From the NCBI GenBank assembly GCA_040954595.2, contig CM082588.2, positions 1,240,001 to 1,304,000 on the forward strand: 64,000 nucleotides of DNA, given 5' to 3'. The notes below the pieces were generated by a model. That model made no database searches and was not told the origin of the DNA. It worked only from the letters and a program-made list of their open reading frames with translations. Numbering within the stretch: the first letter of the stretch is position 1; every line of letters starts with the position of its first letter. The position numbers and the translations under genes were made by a program. Below, in pieces: positions 41,801-52,949 of the stretch. This DNA is from Balanoglossus misakiensis. Its lineage: Eukaryota; Hemichordata.

Positions 41801-44590
41801 AATGAGACTTCTCATTTCATCAGTGTTTGATGTTCCATGCACTGGAGTGGTACGTTTTTCCACGAGATTTCTCCGTTGGAATACGTAGAGTTTGATATTC
41901 CATGCGCTAGAATGGTACATTTCTACAGCTGACTGCACCAAGTGGAATATGACTCTCTTCTCCTGAATGCACAGATGTATGTGTCAGTTTCATGATGGAT
42001 CACTGAATATACTACACAGCTGTTCTACATTTCCACAAACTTATCTGTGTCCACGGAAAAAATCAGGGCAGTCTAGTTCTGTAAGGCACCCAGTTCCCAC
42101 AACCTCTACTCCATTGTTGAATTTTGTTCATGCTGCCGATGAAAGAAGAGGAAGTCAGTCAGCAGATGGCTTCCTGAGCTCTGCCATTTTTGAACGACTC
42201 AGGAAGAATTAATTCCAAAGCAGCACTTCATACCTGAATTATTCAACAGCTGATCAAAATTCTGATCATTTCTGTAGACCGATCTCCATCGTTTTAATTT
42301 GCATCGCTAAAACACTTGGTTGCTGATGATGGTTTTCCGAAGGAAACTTTCCAGGCTGGTGCGAAGTGTTGTGTTTGCAGCTTCAGTGTGGTTTGTCATC
42401 TTTTTGTTTTTGGCCGCTGTGAATCAGACTGTGAATGAAGTTTCAGACAAAGAGGTTCAGAGGCTGTACAATAATTACAAGGCCTTGAAGTCACCTAATG
42501 ATGCACAGGCTGGCTTGTTTGAAGTGGATTTGAACAATCCACCATTCTGGAAAGCTCGAGAAGATCGTCCTTCGAAGTTGCAAAAACTGACACCGGAAAA
42601 GGGCCAAGGAGGAACACTTCCTAGTCATCCACAACAACTGAGAGATGAAACCGTCTTCCGTACTTATGAATCAGTTACAGAACTTGGAGGAGGACTCAAT
42701 GCTTTGCAAGATCAAAGAGAGAGTTTTATTCACCAAAGACACAAAAATGAGACTTTGTCTGTACAGGAGCATTTGCATACTAAACAGAACAGCAGGTTAT
42801 GCATGTATGTAATGCACACCCACCTGGGAAAACATGTCACCAAGTTTGTCATGGATTACTTCCGGTACTTTTCCCGGGAATACAGCAATGTTTCCTGGTG
42901 CGAGAACCAGCCATGGAAGCGACCACCCACCCTGGATCCAGTGTGTGAACGGCCACAATCGATGATCGAGCAAACCCTGTTGCAAATCAAAGTGAAGCTC
43001 GGTCACAACAAATGCCAAGGGCTCCGCATGATGTATGACTACAGTGTGATCGACAGAGCTCTAAGTGGCTTGCGGGATGACTTCCAACTGGTCTTGGTGA
43101 TGCGAGATCCGGTACAGCGTGTCATTGACTCCTATCAAATGTTTCCCTACAAAAGCCGGACAAATCTTAAGACGTTTGTAGAGGATCTTGTAAGCATGAC
43201 AAAATATGAAAAGTACACGGCCCATAATCTTCAGACCAAGCAACTGGCAGGGATCATGAACCATTGCTCACAGTACTCAGAAATCAGAAAACAGGAAATT
43301 AACAGAAATCTGCTCAGTATTGCCAAAGAAAACATGGACAAATTTGATGCAATATTTATCATAGATAAGCTCGATCTATCACTGGATATTTTTGAGAGAA
43401 AGTACAAGTGGCCGAGGCGTGACAGTAGGGTTGTGGCCATGGCAACAGAAATGATGAACGCTGATAGGAAAATGGAGAATTCAGTGAAAATTAGTGAAAA
43501 AGAGCGGAACATCATTAGGCAATGGCACAACCTTGACATTGAACTGTACCGGTATGCTGTGGAGAAACTTTCCACTAGAACTGGAAATGGTGGGGCATTT
43601 CCTGCCAAGATGTATGTGGAGAATGAAAATTAGTTATATCTAAAGTGCAGATCGATGCTGAAGTTCCAAATGGGGTCACCTCTGCACAGATGTCTGTACA
43701 CCTTTTGTAACATTGTGGATGAGATGTGTATTTTGTCTAAATGGAAGACATACTGAAAATAAATGAATTTATGAATAAACTCTCTTGTCTGCCATATCTT
43801 GTATTTTAAAGTATGTAGGAATATGAGATAAAAACTATTGCAAGAACCTAGTCATTCAAAGTAACAAAATTATCTGGTTTACGAATAATGAAATCTTGAT
43901 CCACTGACAAGTTGGCGGTACCAGGTGTCTGCAACAATAATCTTACATCCCAGAGGACCTTTGAGAAAATTTCTCTCAATAGTGAAGGACATTTTAAAAT
44001 ATCCCTAATGAGCGCGAGAAATCTTAGCCTAGGTCCTTTGGGTGTGACAGTCTGTTTCTCAAATGACCTCGTAGCAGTAATTTGTTTAATTGCACCAGTC
44101 TTTCTTGCATTGGCAGTAATGATCAATTAATTTATTTATATTATTTTCCACTGAACAGGCTAATGTGATGTTGGAGTACGACTTGGACGAAGCCAGAAAA
44201 TTACTCGAGTCGAATGTGGAAGCTGCAAAGAAAGCTTTGAAGGGAGTGGAGGAAGACTTAGATTATCTGAAAGACCAATATACCACTACTGAAGTCAGTA
44301 TCCTTATCAGACCATTGCAGTGCACTTGTAATGCAGTGATAGTCTCGCTCTGTCTTTGACAGATCACAGCTTCTTCTTGTTCGGCCTTTGGGCTACATAC
44401 ATACATACATACCCTAGGGGCGAGCTCACCATTCTGTTCAAACAGACAGTGCCATTGTTTGACATTGTTTTGTGAATGAAAGCAGTTTGTCTGTATAATT
44501 CCTTAACCAGTATTCCTTCCAGATATGGCACGGGTCTATAATTGGGACGTCAAGAGACGACAAAGTCTTGCAACAAAAGGATCATCCTAG
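38846..44590 (+). CDS. VBP1: prefoldin subunit 3 (VBP1)
   Basis: Exons 38846-38896, 39449-39573, 39806-39872, 40471-40569, 44159-44297, 44523-44590 encode 182 residues; human VBP1 has 197. Conserved stretches include QKYKFMELNLTQRKKR, PTDKVCLWLGANVMLEYD and TTTEVNMARVYNWDVKRR. Prefoldin is a cytosolic hexamer that hands unfolded actin and tubulin to the CCT chaperonin; subunit 3 is one of the two alpha-type subunits, with paired N- and C-terminal coiled coils joined by a beta-hairpin core. The N-terminus is shorter than in human. The fourth intron (3.6 kb) contains an intronless gene on the same strand; the last intron is U12-type. Poly(A) signal at 45032. Confidence 0.95.
39920..40015 (+). 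mobile_element. possible LINE 3' tail
   Basis: In the third VBP1 intron, a nested hairpin (TCTCGACA/TGTCGAGA outside, GAGCCA/TGGCTC inside) is followed by repeated AATAAA-like A/T-rich sequence. Many CR1/Rex-like LINEs end this way. No coding part is present, so the call rests on shape only. Confidence 0.3.
42326..43633 (+). CDS. type II membrane sulfotransferase-like protein, nested in a VBP1 intron
   Basis: Intronless, 435 residues from the tandem ATG at 42326. RRKLSRLVRS followed by a ~20-residue hydrophobic segment makes a Golgi-type signal anchor. After a ~120-residue stem, the C-terminal ~280 residues resemble the Golgi sulfotransferase family that includes HS2ST/HS6ST-like enzymes: VMRDPVQRVIDSY fits the 3'-phosphate PAPS-binding motif, NLQTKQLAG and AKENMDKFDAIF then LDLSLDIFERKYKWP fit the conserved C-terminal blocks, and a closing LYRYAVEKL helix is typical. 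The 5'-phosphosulfate loop, normally like HIPKTGGT, is here HTHLGKHVTK, so cofactor binding may be altered or lost. Substrate unknown. It lies in VBP1 intron 4 on the same strand, with its own poly(A) signal at 43758, and may be an old retrocopy. Confidence 0.75.
   Translation: MMVFRRKLSRLVRSVVFAASVWFVIFLFLAAVNQTVNEVSDKEVQRLYNNYKALKSPNDAQAGLFEVDLNNPPFWKAREDRPSKLQKLTPEKGQGGTLPSHPQQLRDETVFRTYESVTELGGGLNALQDQRESFIHQRHKNETLSVQEHLHTKQNSRLCMYVMHTHLGKHVTKFVMDYFRYFSREYSNVSWCENQPWKRPPTLDPVCERPQSMIEQTLLQIKVKLGHNKCQGLRMMYDYSVIDRALSGLRDDFQLVLVMRDPVQRVIDSYQMFPYKSRTNLKTFVEDLVSMTKYEKYTAHNLQTKQLAGIMNHCSQYSEIRKQEINRNLLSIAKENMDKFDAIFIIDKLDLSLDIFERKYKWPRRDSRVVAMATEMMNADRKMENSVKISEKERNIIRQWHNLDIELYRYAVEKLSTRTGNGGAFPAKMYVENEN
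44298..44522 (+). other. VBP1: U12-type GT-AG intron in VBP1
   Basis: The donor is GTATCCTTAT and the branch site TTCCTTAAC (exact consensus) lies about 16 nt before the terminal AG. The junction joins TTTEV to NMARVYNW, the human sequence, so the position is secure. Length 225 nt. Confidence 0.88.
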
Positions 44591-44599
44591 AAGCTACTT

Positions 44600-45850
44600 A
44601 TGAAAATTATCTCCAGTTTAGTTTCCAGTGAAATGCCAGCAATTTTCCAGAGTTTTCACAGATTTGACTCTTGGTACCTCATCATGGGAAGATATATCAT
44701 TAATTTTGCCACATTTCACATCATCCAACGTTGCTTCAATAATTTATTTCTGTTTCGATGTTATTAATCCCTGTCAACACTTTTGCTTCTGTTATTCCAA
44801 ACAGATAGGGGATTTCATGTGCCCCATCAAGAAATATGTCCCTTTAACCTTTGAACCCTGAACCCTGGTGATCTATGACATTCTGAGCTGGGTTCAAAGG
44901 GCTAACAACAATTATTGAAGCTTGGATCAGTATAGATGTGTAATCTTTGGGAGAGAAAAAATGCAGTTTCATTAGCGTCCTTGACTGATATTGTTTACAT
45001 ATATCACTATATTTTGTACTTTTGTTTGTGAAATAAATGCATTTTAACATGGCAGAATTCTAGTCTGGAGACATTTCATGCCTATGACTTATTTTGTGTG
45101 TATGATGTGATTAATTTTAAAGGACAATGATTGGACAATAGACGCCTAGATACTAGGCTTTCTCAAAACGTGTCAAGTGACAGGAAGTACGTCGAATGCA
45201 ACACCAGAGGTGTAGTGATGTCCTGGAGAAAGCAGTATGATGACCAGCATAGATTTTCTCTCACGCTCACATGAGATAAAATATCTCCCAACTCGTGTGA
45301 GGAATGTAACCCCCTGGTCCTAGGTGTTAGAGCTAGATTCTATTGGTCTTATATATGTGATTGACGAACATATTGCGTCTGAGTGTAGTGTCGTGGGCAG
45401 TCATCTGGAGGATTTTCGATTTAAAAGAAACTTTCCAGTAAGCCTTGAAAAAATATTTTGTCTTCGTTCTGCCACGCCCATTTTCCCCGACTCCCCCCGA
45501 TAGCAAATAAGTTTATACCCCAATGACGTGACTGGGTATGACGTCTTTCAACTAACGCCACAAAACGGCGTTAACAGTCACACTGCCTGGCGTGGGTATT
45601 ACGTGGGTGAGGCTATTTAGCATATTTCATTTTAAAAGAAGGTGTAACTCCTCAGTTTCGCCAGTATTGTCGATGAGCTCATTTCCATCAAGTGAGCTCA
45701 GCATTAATCTCATCACTGTCTGTCACAAGCACTCTATCTCTCGTTGACAAATCGGGCAGTGCAACAGTGCTTTGCATCGAAACAGAAGAATATGCGCCAA
45801 TGCATGGCGTAACTGTGATGCTCTGGTCAGATCTTCGGGAGTAATTATCG
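44600..45850. other. VBP1 3' UTR and GPCR upstream region
   Basis: VBP1 3' UTR to ~45050. Beyond it are CRE-like sites TGACGTGA (45524) and TGACGTCT (45539) and an inverted repeat TAACGCC/GGCGTTA (~45553-45575), 300-400 bp upstream of the GPCR start, which may form its promoter. Confidence 0.4.
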
Positions 45851-45907
45851 GGGGTAGACTCATCCGGTCATCGTTTCGTGAAGCCTTTGTCGGACTTCTC
45901 TGTTACA

Positions 45908-47011
45908 ATGAGTAACAGTACAGAGACAGCATTTACTAGTTGGAAACGTCTACCGGGAGAAGATTACACCACGTCCGTCGTGTTTGACCAAAAATCACCA
46001 GTATTCAACCAGACTTCGCCTATTAATCATGTTACTGTATTCAACCAAGCATCGACTCTTGATAACACCACTTACAAAGAATCCACCGTCGATTTCCTTG
46101 ATCAACCACACGAACACATCTTAATCATCGCTACTTCTGTGATACTTCTGCTGACGATCGTCATCGGTGGCGTTGGCAACGGCGTCGTGTGTCTGCTCAT
46201 CTTGTCCGTGAAGAAGATGCGCACCGCTTTTAACTTTCACGTTTTATTTTTGGCGGTGGCCGACATCCTCGTCTGCATGTTCGCTTCGCCCTTCTTTCTC
46301 GCACACACCATCCGTCTTTTACGCCAAAACTACGACTACGGACCACGGGAAGAAAGCCTCTGCCGTATACAAGTATTTCTCGGCTATTGTTCCATCTCTA
46401 TTTCCAACTCTTTGCTAGTGAGCCTAGGCATATGTCGCGCCATTGCCATTTCGAGGAAATTTCAAGAAAAGACCCTAAATCGTATAATAGGGGCATTTAT
46501 CAGCACGAGTTACATTATCGGACTGGTGTTTGGATACTACAAGAGGAACGAAGGACATTTTAGTGGCTGTTTCGATTTTAGAGCCCAGACCCCGACAGCG
46601 GACTATCGTACTCAAGCCGTCATAATTTTATTGGCTTGTTTCTTCATCATCGTTGTATGTTACAGCATCATCTTCAAGGTAACCCGCCAACATCAGCTGA
46701 GCGTTTTACCAGTTCTTCAAGGCCACGGACAGCAGAGCAGTATCCCAAGGGTCGATATAGCAACAGCGAAAACCGGTTTCATTGTGTCTGGGGCTTATTT
46801 TATCACTTTCCTCCCGTTTACTGTGTACGCCATGGTGATTGTACACGGGTACGGCGAGGACTCGATTTACACAAGTGCGTTTTTCAACGCTCTCGCTTAC
46901 GGTGGAAGTGCTGTCAACCCTATAATTTATGCTTTGCGATCGAAAAAGTTCAAGAATTACCTGAAAAGTCGATATAAATGCTTCAAAGTCGCAAATGCGG
47001 AATCGTCATGA
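45908..47011 (+). CDS. class A (rhodopsin-like) G protein-coupled receptor, orphan
   Basis: Intronless, 367 residues from the ATG at 45908; an in-frame GTG upstream is not a plausible start. The extracellular N-terminus has several N-glycosylation sequons (NST, NQT, NTT). Seven hydrophobic segments follow: TM1 with GNGVV, TM2 with LAVAD, TM3 beginning at CRIQVF, ECL2 with the partner Cys in SGCFDF, TM6 with FLPF, and TM7 with NPIIY. The DRY box is replaced by CRA (GICRAIAIS): Arg3.50 is kept but the acidic residue and Tyr are lost, and the CWxP of TM6 reads ITFLP. Such changes can alter basal activity. The ligand cannot be inferred; melatonin-, opsin- or peptide-like lineages are all possible. 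Unrelated to its neighbours. Confidence 0.85.
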   Translation: MSNSTETAFTSWKRLPGEDYTTSVVFDQKSPVFNQTSPINHVTVFNQASTLDNTTYKESTVDFLDQPHEHILIIATSVILLLTIVIGGVGNGVVCLLILSVKKMRTAFNFHVLFLAVADILVCMFASPFFLAHTIRLLRQNYDYGPREESLCRIQVFLGYCSISISNSLLVSLGICRAIAISRKFQEKTLNRIIGAFISTSYIIGLVFGYYKRNEGHFSGCFDFRAQTPTADYRTQAVIILLACFFIIVVCYSIIFKVTRQHQLSVLPVLQGHGQQSSIPRVDIATAKTGFIVSGAYFITFLPFTVYAMVIVHGYGEDSIYTSAFFNALAYGGSAVNPIIYALRSKKFKNYLKSRYKCFKVANAESS

Positions 47012-47749
47012 AATTGTAACGTAATAAGTTCTCCAAAACTGTATGATTTAGGTCTGCGTAATGTGGGGACGTTAGATTTCGAATAAGATTTCTAAGGGAA
47101 ATGTCAAGGTCTTTTTTACAGACCAGGCTTCGAAAAATAACAGAGTCTTAATTGGAAATCACACGTTTCATCAGAATATCCCCGGGCCTAATTTGTCGCG
47201 ATGGTTACGGCAAACAAAAATCTCTCCTTTTCTCCGTTTAACACCAACCCATCCGATGGTTACCCATGGCTACGGCGGTAGGTTGCCATAGGTACTGATG
47301 AGTGTAGGTGTTCACGTGCAAGCTTTTGACAGGCATATTTGCGAAAACGTGCATCTTCCTGAAGGATAAGTTACGCAAGAAATGGCCCTGGGAAAGATGC
47401 TATAGAGAGGCGCTTCAGACTTACTACGAAAATGAGCTAAATATAAGCCTAAAAGCAAGGACAATACGAGCTCAATACCAGCTTGAAAAACTACATTCAG
47501 CATTTCTTTAGGCCTGTGTTTTGGTGAGTAAAACAAGAAACCACAGTTGATACCTGAAACAAAAATATCTGGCATATTTTGCTAAAATACGGCCTATTAT
47601 TGTAAAGACCCTGCTGCAGAAAACTGGCACAGTTGGGATTCAGAATGAATCCGAATCCAGATAGACAAGGTTAAAGGTCATATAGAGCGTGTATGTGTGG
47701 ACGCGTGGGAGATCGTCGAAGAGTTTTGCACGGAATATAGACTGGAAAA
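47012..47749. other. intergenic, GPCR to UTP11
   Basis: No conserved coding segment, RNA gene or repeat seen. The last ~100 bp probably form the UTP11 promoter. Confidence 0.4.
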
Positions 47750-49816
47750 ATGTCGTCTTTGAGGAAAGCAGCAAAGTCAGGCCAGAGAACACACAGGGAG
47801 CGTGGACAGGTAAATATAACGAGCGATTTCGATTGCCGACACGCGTTTAATGCGAATAATGGATCACATATTGTCAACTACATTGTACGAATGTTTGGAC
47901 CTTGCCATGCATGGTTCCCCATCGATCTTTTCCTCGATCGACGCTGTGTCGCAGGGGAAAACTTATAGATTGTGTAAATCTCGGTCCGTTGATGTGCCCT
48001 CGCACACTGTGGTCCTCTTTTCCGCTTTATACTGCGGGTGACAACCCAGTAAAACATTTACCCCATATCATATGTGTTGAGGATGTAAAGCGCCCTCACA
48101 GAACCAATAACTGAAAAAATATGAAACGTTTTTACAACATGCTATCTGATCCCTGTGGTCTTACTTTGATATTTTCATCAGACTTCCAACAGACAACACC
48201 TTGGTCTTTTGGAGAAGAAAAAGGACTACAAACTTCGTGCAAGGTATGTCGTTGGAGATTAGTGTTATTTTGCTTCCTGATCTGTATGTTCAAAGTCAGA
48301 AAATCTTGCAAACTTTTTCAGTTTTCATACTTTTCTGCATTACCCGGTTTGTGTTGATTACTTCACTTTTATTATTGAGGGTTGTATTAATGTGAATGTG
48401 TGCATGTCATTAATTTCTCAGAGACTTCCACAAGAAAGAGGACTATTTGAAACGTTTAAAGAAGAAAGCCCTAGACAAAAACCCGGAAGAGTTTTACTAC
48501 AAAATGGTGAATTCCAAATTAGTGGTAAGTCACACAGGAAGCTCTGCCTTAGCAACAAGAATGATCTGGAAACACTGGAAACTGCTGTGGTATGTCTTAT
48601 GTGCTAAATTATTCTATCCTGATACAGCATGCAGTTTTTTTGCTAAGGGTGGTACCCGGTTTATTGTTTGACTTTTCAGGATGGCGTTCACAGAGCCAAA
48701 GAAAAGGACGAAGTGGTCACAGATGAACAGAAGAAGTTATTACAGTCACAAGATTTGAAGTACATCACCTTCAAGAAAGTATTGGAATCCAAGGTACCTA
48801 TGCAAGCCCTGTACCAATATTGTGTTTTCATGGATTTTGCCGCGTATTGGTGATTAGACTCCTGGTCCTGTTTTTATCTGAATGCATGTTTTATCTTGAT
48901 TTTCTTGACCTCTTTGTAGAAAATAGACAAGCTCAAAGCGAATCTCCACCTACTGGAGGAAAGTGAAGAAAAACCAAAGAACAAACACACATTCTTTGTA
49001 GATAGTGACAAAGAAGGTAAGGCCTTGTTCATTGCTAAAGTATATGCCGATGGTAGCTAGTGTCAGTGGTGCTATTTTAACCATTTGTCTCCAATGATAG
49101 AGAATTGAATGTAAGCAAAATGGTCACATACAAAACATTTATTATGTTGGAAATTCTTGACAATAAAGCAGTTATTTTAAATGTTTTGTTGTCATTGATT
49201 TTGTATTGCACAGCAAAAAGATTTGATCCAGCGAAGCAGCTGAACACACTTCCAGAACTGTTACCAAGGCGATATAATCGGCCAACCAAAGAGATGTTAC
49301 GGAAAGCAAAGATACAAGGAGACATAGATGAAGACACATTGGAGGTCGGTATAAAGGTTGCTCTACTTGTTCACCCCATTTCACATTAAAAGTACGGTAT
49401 CATTTTTGTTACCAATACGTCAATACAGTGTGAGATTTTGCTTCTATTCTAATGACTTTTTTTTCCTCTGATACATTTGTGCAGTATTTAGCTAAGAAGA
49501 GAAGCAAGCAATACAACGAACTGGGTGCCAGAATAGACCGAGAAAAAGAACTGAAAATTGTCATGCAGAAAATGCAAGTTGAGAAAAGCTTGTTGGTGAG
49601 TATCTGCTGAACAATGAACAATATATTCTTTCCATCATGGGTTCTTAGGCTTTTGTTAAACGAAGATCGAAGAAAAGTGCCTTGCTTCTTGTGGAAGAAA
49701 TCTTACTGACAATTATATTCTTGTTTTTTTAGGACAAGAGGAAAAAGAAAAAAGAGAAAGACGAAACTCCACATTCAGCTGCTGTTTACAAATGGGCAAT
49801 GCAGAGAAAGAGATAG
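47750..49816 (+). CDS. UTP11: UTP11, small-subunit processome component
   Basis: Exons 47750-47809, 48182-48243, 48422-48524, 48680-48793, 48920-49016, 49214-49344, 49485-49595, 49733-49816 encode 253 residues, the same length as human UTP11. The N-terminus SSLRKAAKSGQRTHRER, then LGLLEKKKDYKLRARDFHKK and KNPEEFYYKM, match the family, as do the basic coiled C-terminal helices and AVYKWAMQRKR end. UTP11 is part of the nucleolar U3 snoRNP/SSU processome that cleaves pre-rRNA to make 18S rRNA. Poly(A) signal at 50025. SOD1 begins 0.7 kb downstream on the same strand. Confidence 0.96.
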
Positions 49817-50518
49817 CATCATTTATTTTGTGATTTTTAGAATGATCTCTGAGCTGACTGGATCAGTCTGTAGTAAACAGTTGCCATAGTAACAGTTGTA
49901 TACTGTACTGGTTCATCTCGTGCTGATAAATCCAGTGTCTGCCAATAATTTCTCTCTTGAATCACAGTTTCCTTGATTCAGATAGGCCATTGTCATTATA
50001 GTCAATCATTGACATTGATTGTGGAATAAAAGCAAATGAATAAAATAATATGAATAAATGTTTACTTTTACTTTTTTATGTTGAGTTATGGCATGTTTCT
50101 TTTCCCAACGTAACATGTACAGGAAGGGGAGACAATATACATAGTTTATTTGTGGTTATTAAAACACTTTCCTGTATAAACATGTATAATGCTAAAGCAC
50201 TGCCATAATAGAAGAAATAAAGACAATGGTTATTCATGAATTTTGCAAGCATGCTTTGTAAAAAAAACCCATTCACAATTAGACATGGAGCTACATTCGA
50301 AGTTTGAACTGATACAATATAGGTGATCTTCCTCACACGACGAATAAGAGAAGGCGAAGTAGATTTTTGCACACAGCACGTGGAACCATGTGACAATATT
50401 TGTGGGCTGTGACCCCGATACACACGACCTGATTAAGAGATCCAGCCAACTTGTGTTTGACCAAACATTCATTGGAACCCTGACTGAGCAAGGTGCCAGA
50501 ATACAAAACTCTACAGTC

Positions 50519-52949
50519 ATGCCTATCAAAGCTGTGTGCGTGTTGAAAGCAGACAAGATCGAAGGGACTATCCACTTTGAACAAGAGGTAAGCAAAACCA
50601 TTAGCTGGAATGTCGCGGCGTGAATGGTTGCCAGTAAATCAAGGGGTCGCGTTTGGGTCGCCCATCCCACTACCAAGTTGATCCAGGTAGCTCTAGGGCG
50701 AGAGAAAACAGTTATTTCCATCTCGACAACATTAAAATGCTAAATTTCAACTCTCCAAGCTCAACAGCCAAGGACGACGTCATATGACGCGAATCTCGGC
50801 TCTGTCGAAAGCGAAAGGTACATACATGAAATGAACAAGCTCTGCGCGTTCAGCGTGGGAGGTCGCGCTTTCACCGCGCGCGTTGACTGACTGCTGAGTC
50901 ATGCAAATTGCACCCGGACAATCAAATTGTTTTCCCGTAGTAGATATAGAATCTGATATAAAAAGTACACGCGCTTGAATATATATCACAGCCGCCAAAA
51001 AAATCGCTCTACGACTACGTACAAGCGCTTTGTGCAGTTATATCTACTTTGCATGTCTTGCGCTACTAGTCTTGCGCTGTACATTTCAACAATGCAATTG
51101 TATCGTTACATTGATTTCCTATACAGTCTGTATACTCGCACAAACCTTACCAACAACCTCGCATATGCAAGTTACAATTCACGGCCAAATTTCAGGTTTA
51201 ACCATAAATGTAGCCACCTTGGGAACGCCGAAATGCGAACCCCGAAATATGATTTGTTGGGCGGGGTGATTTAGATAAAGGAGTTAGTGCAGTGGGAAGA
51301 AGTTGAGGCTGATCTCTTCACCTTTGTTCATGTAAAGTAACGGCTCCAACTGCACTATATCTGGTGTGATCATTCTCGCCAGTGTAAAGGTCAGAGTTAT
51401 GTGTGCATATATAAGTGTAGCCACGTGCGCACCAAGTCATGGATATCCTGGTGATCTATCACATGGAGACAAATATGTTTTTTAAATAAAGAAAAGTCCT
51501 GGAGAGGTGTGAACCATTTTAAATCTGATACATGTATCATACTTATATTTCCAGGCAGCTGGGAGTCCAGTGAAGGTATCTGGGTCAATTTGCTCATTGG
51601 ATGCTGGTCTCCATGGTTTCCATATCCACGAATTTGGTGACAATACAAATGGTAAATCTGTCCATTGATAAACTATTGTTTGGCAAGCTTCCTGAGAAAA
51701 ACAATGTCAGTTATTACCTATTGTTTATATGCATCAAATGAAACAATGTCACTATACATGTTGGTCTGTGCGAGAGCATGACTTAGTTGTGCCTTGTTGG
51801 CATTATTCATAATTTGGCATACTAACATGCTGCATCATGAATCACACAAGCTGCATGATTTGGCACAGCTCCAAAGAAATAGTAACTTGAAGTTGAACAC
51901 CAGATCCTTTTTCACTGAGAGAGTCCATTCTTCCATTGATAGTATTTTGTACTGCCACATTGTGGACTGGTGTATATATAGTTAACTGATATGATTCTTA
52001 TTTTAGACCACTATATTTTGTGGTAACAACCAATCAAAGTCTACTGATAAGACCAGTGAAGTGGACTATTTTTGTCTATGGTAGACAGGCTAATACTAGT
52101 GTATTTTGTTTCTGTTTATACTGAAATGCTTTTGAGGTACTATTATTTGTATTTTAATTAATCAACAATAATTTCCATCTGGTGTTTTGTAGGTTGCACC
52201 AGTGCTGGGTCTCATTTCAACCCACACGGCAATACACATGGGGGACCAACTGATCCAAAAGAGAAAAGGTAAATTACTGGATACTTAGCTATCAGGATGG
52301 TAGCCCCCTGGACATTTTTCACCTAGACATTTCCAAACTGCCATTCAAAAGTGTTAGAGGTGAGGGGTCATGTCCAGGGGGTTGCAGTCCTAGAACGGAT
52401 CCATACTTTATGGTGCATGGTGGTATATGTTCTGTACATGAAAGCCTCTTGATATTGTCATATAAATTGGACTTAACAGTGAAATATTATTGCTTGCATT
52501 TCCACAGACATGTTGGAGACTTGGGCAATGTAGAAGCAGGCACTGATGGTACAGTCACTGTCAACATTACAGATTCCCTAATCAGTCTCACTGGGGAACA
52601 CTCCATCATTGGACGATCTCTGGTTGTAAGTACATAGTTTCATCACCCAATCATCCATATGATAACTTTCTGAAAATGTTGAAGTTCATGGTTAAAATTA
52701 AGTATGCTTCAAGCTGAAGGAAAATTTTGAGCAGTCTCTACATGTCATGAATGTGGATCGCCATTTTGATATTGACAACAGTTTTTCCTCATTATTGTGG
52801 AAATGACACTTCCATGCATTGTATCTGATCTTACTTTGTAGGTGCATGCTAAGGCGGATGATCTTGGCAAGGGTGGCGATGACGAGAGTTTGAAGACTGG
52901 CAATGCAGGGGGTCGAATTGCATGTGGTGTCATTGGCATCACCAAATAA
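50519..52949 (+). CDS. SOD1: Cu/Zn superoxide dismutase, cytosolic type
   Basis: Exons 50519-50587, 51555-51651, 52193-52268, 52508-52625, 52842-52949 encode 155 residues (human SOD1 has 154) with the same five-exon plan. It converts superoxide to oxygen and hydrogen peroxide. All key residues are present: copper ligands in GFHIHEFGD and VVHAKADD, the bridging His in GSHFNPH, zinc ligands in THGGP, RHVGD and its Asp, the disulfide Cys in TNGC and ACGVIG, and the guiding Arg in AGGRIACG. No signal peptide, so it is intracellular. Intron 1 contains a stress-type regulatory cluster. Poly(A) signal at 53107. It faces SCAF tail-to-tail. Confidence 0.98.
50892..50965 (+). promoter_or_regulatory. 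MARE/NF-E2 site, octamer and TATA box in SOD1 intron 1
   Basis: TGCTGAGTCAT (50892-50902) is an NF-E2/NRF2-Maf type site. It overlaps a perfect octamer ATGCAAAT (50901-50908), and TATAAAAAG lies 50 bp on (50957-50965). The surrounding sequence is CpG-rich. This could be an antioxidant-responsive enhancer of SOD1 or an internal promoter. Binding is inferred from motifs. Confidence 0.5.

Noticed and set aside
47308-47511. 67-codon ORF before UTP11
   Set aside because: Starts at a non-ATG codon and shows no family resemblance.
50975-51274. 99-codon ORF after the SOD1 intronic TATA box
   Set aside because: No ATG at the start and no conserved motif; the octamer/TATA pair recalled histone promoters, but no histone ORF follows.
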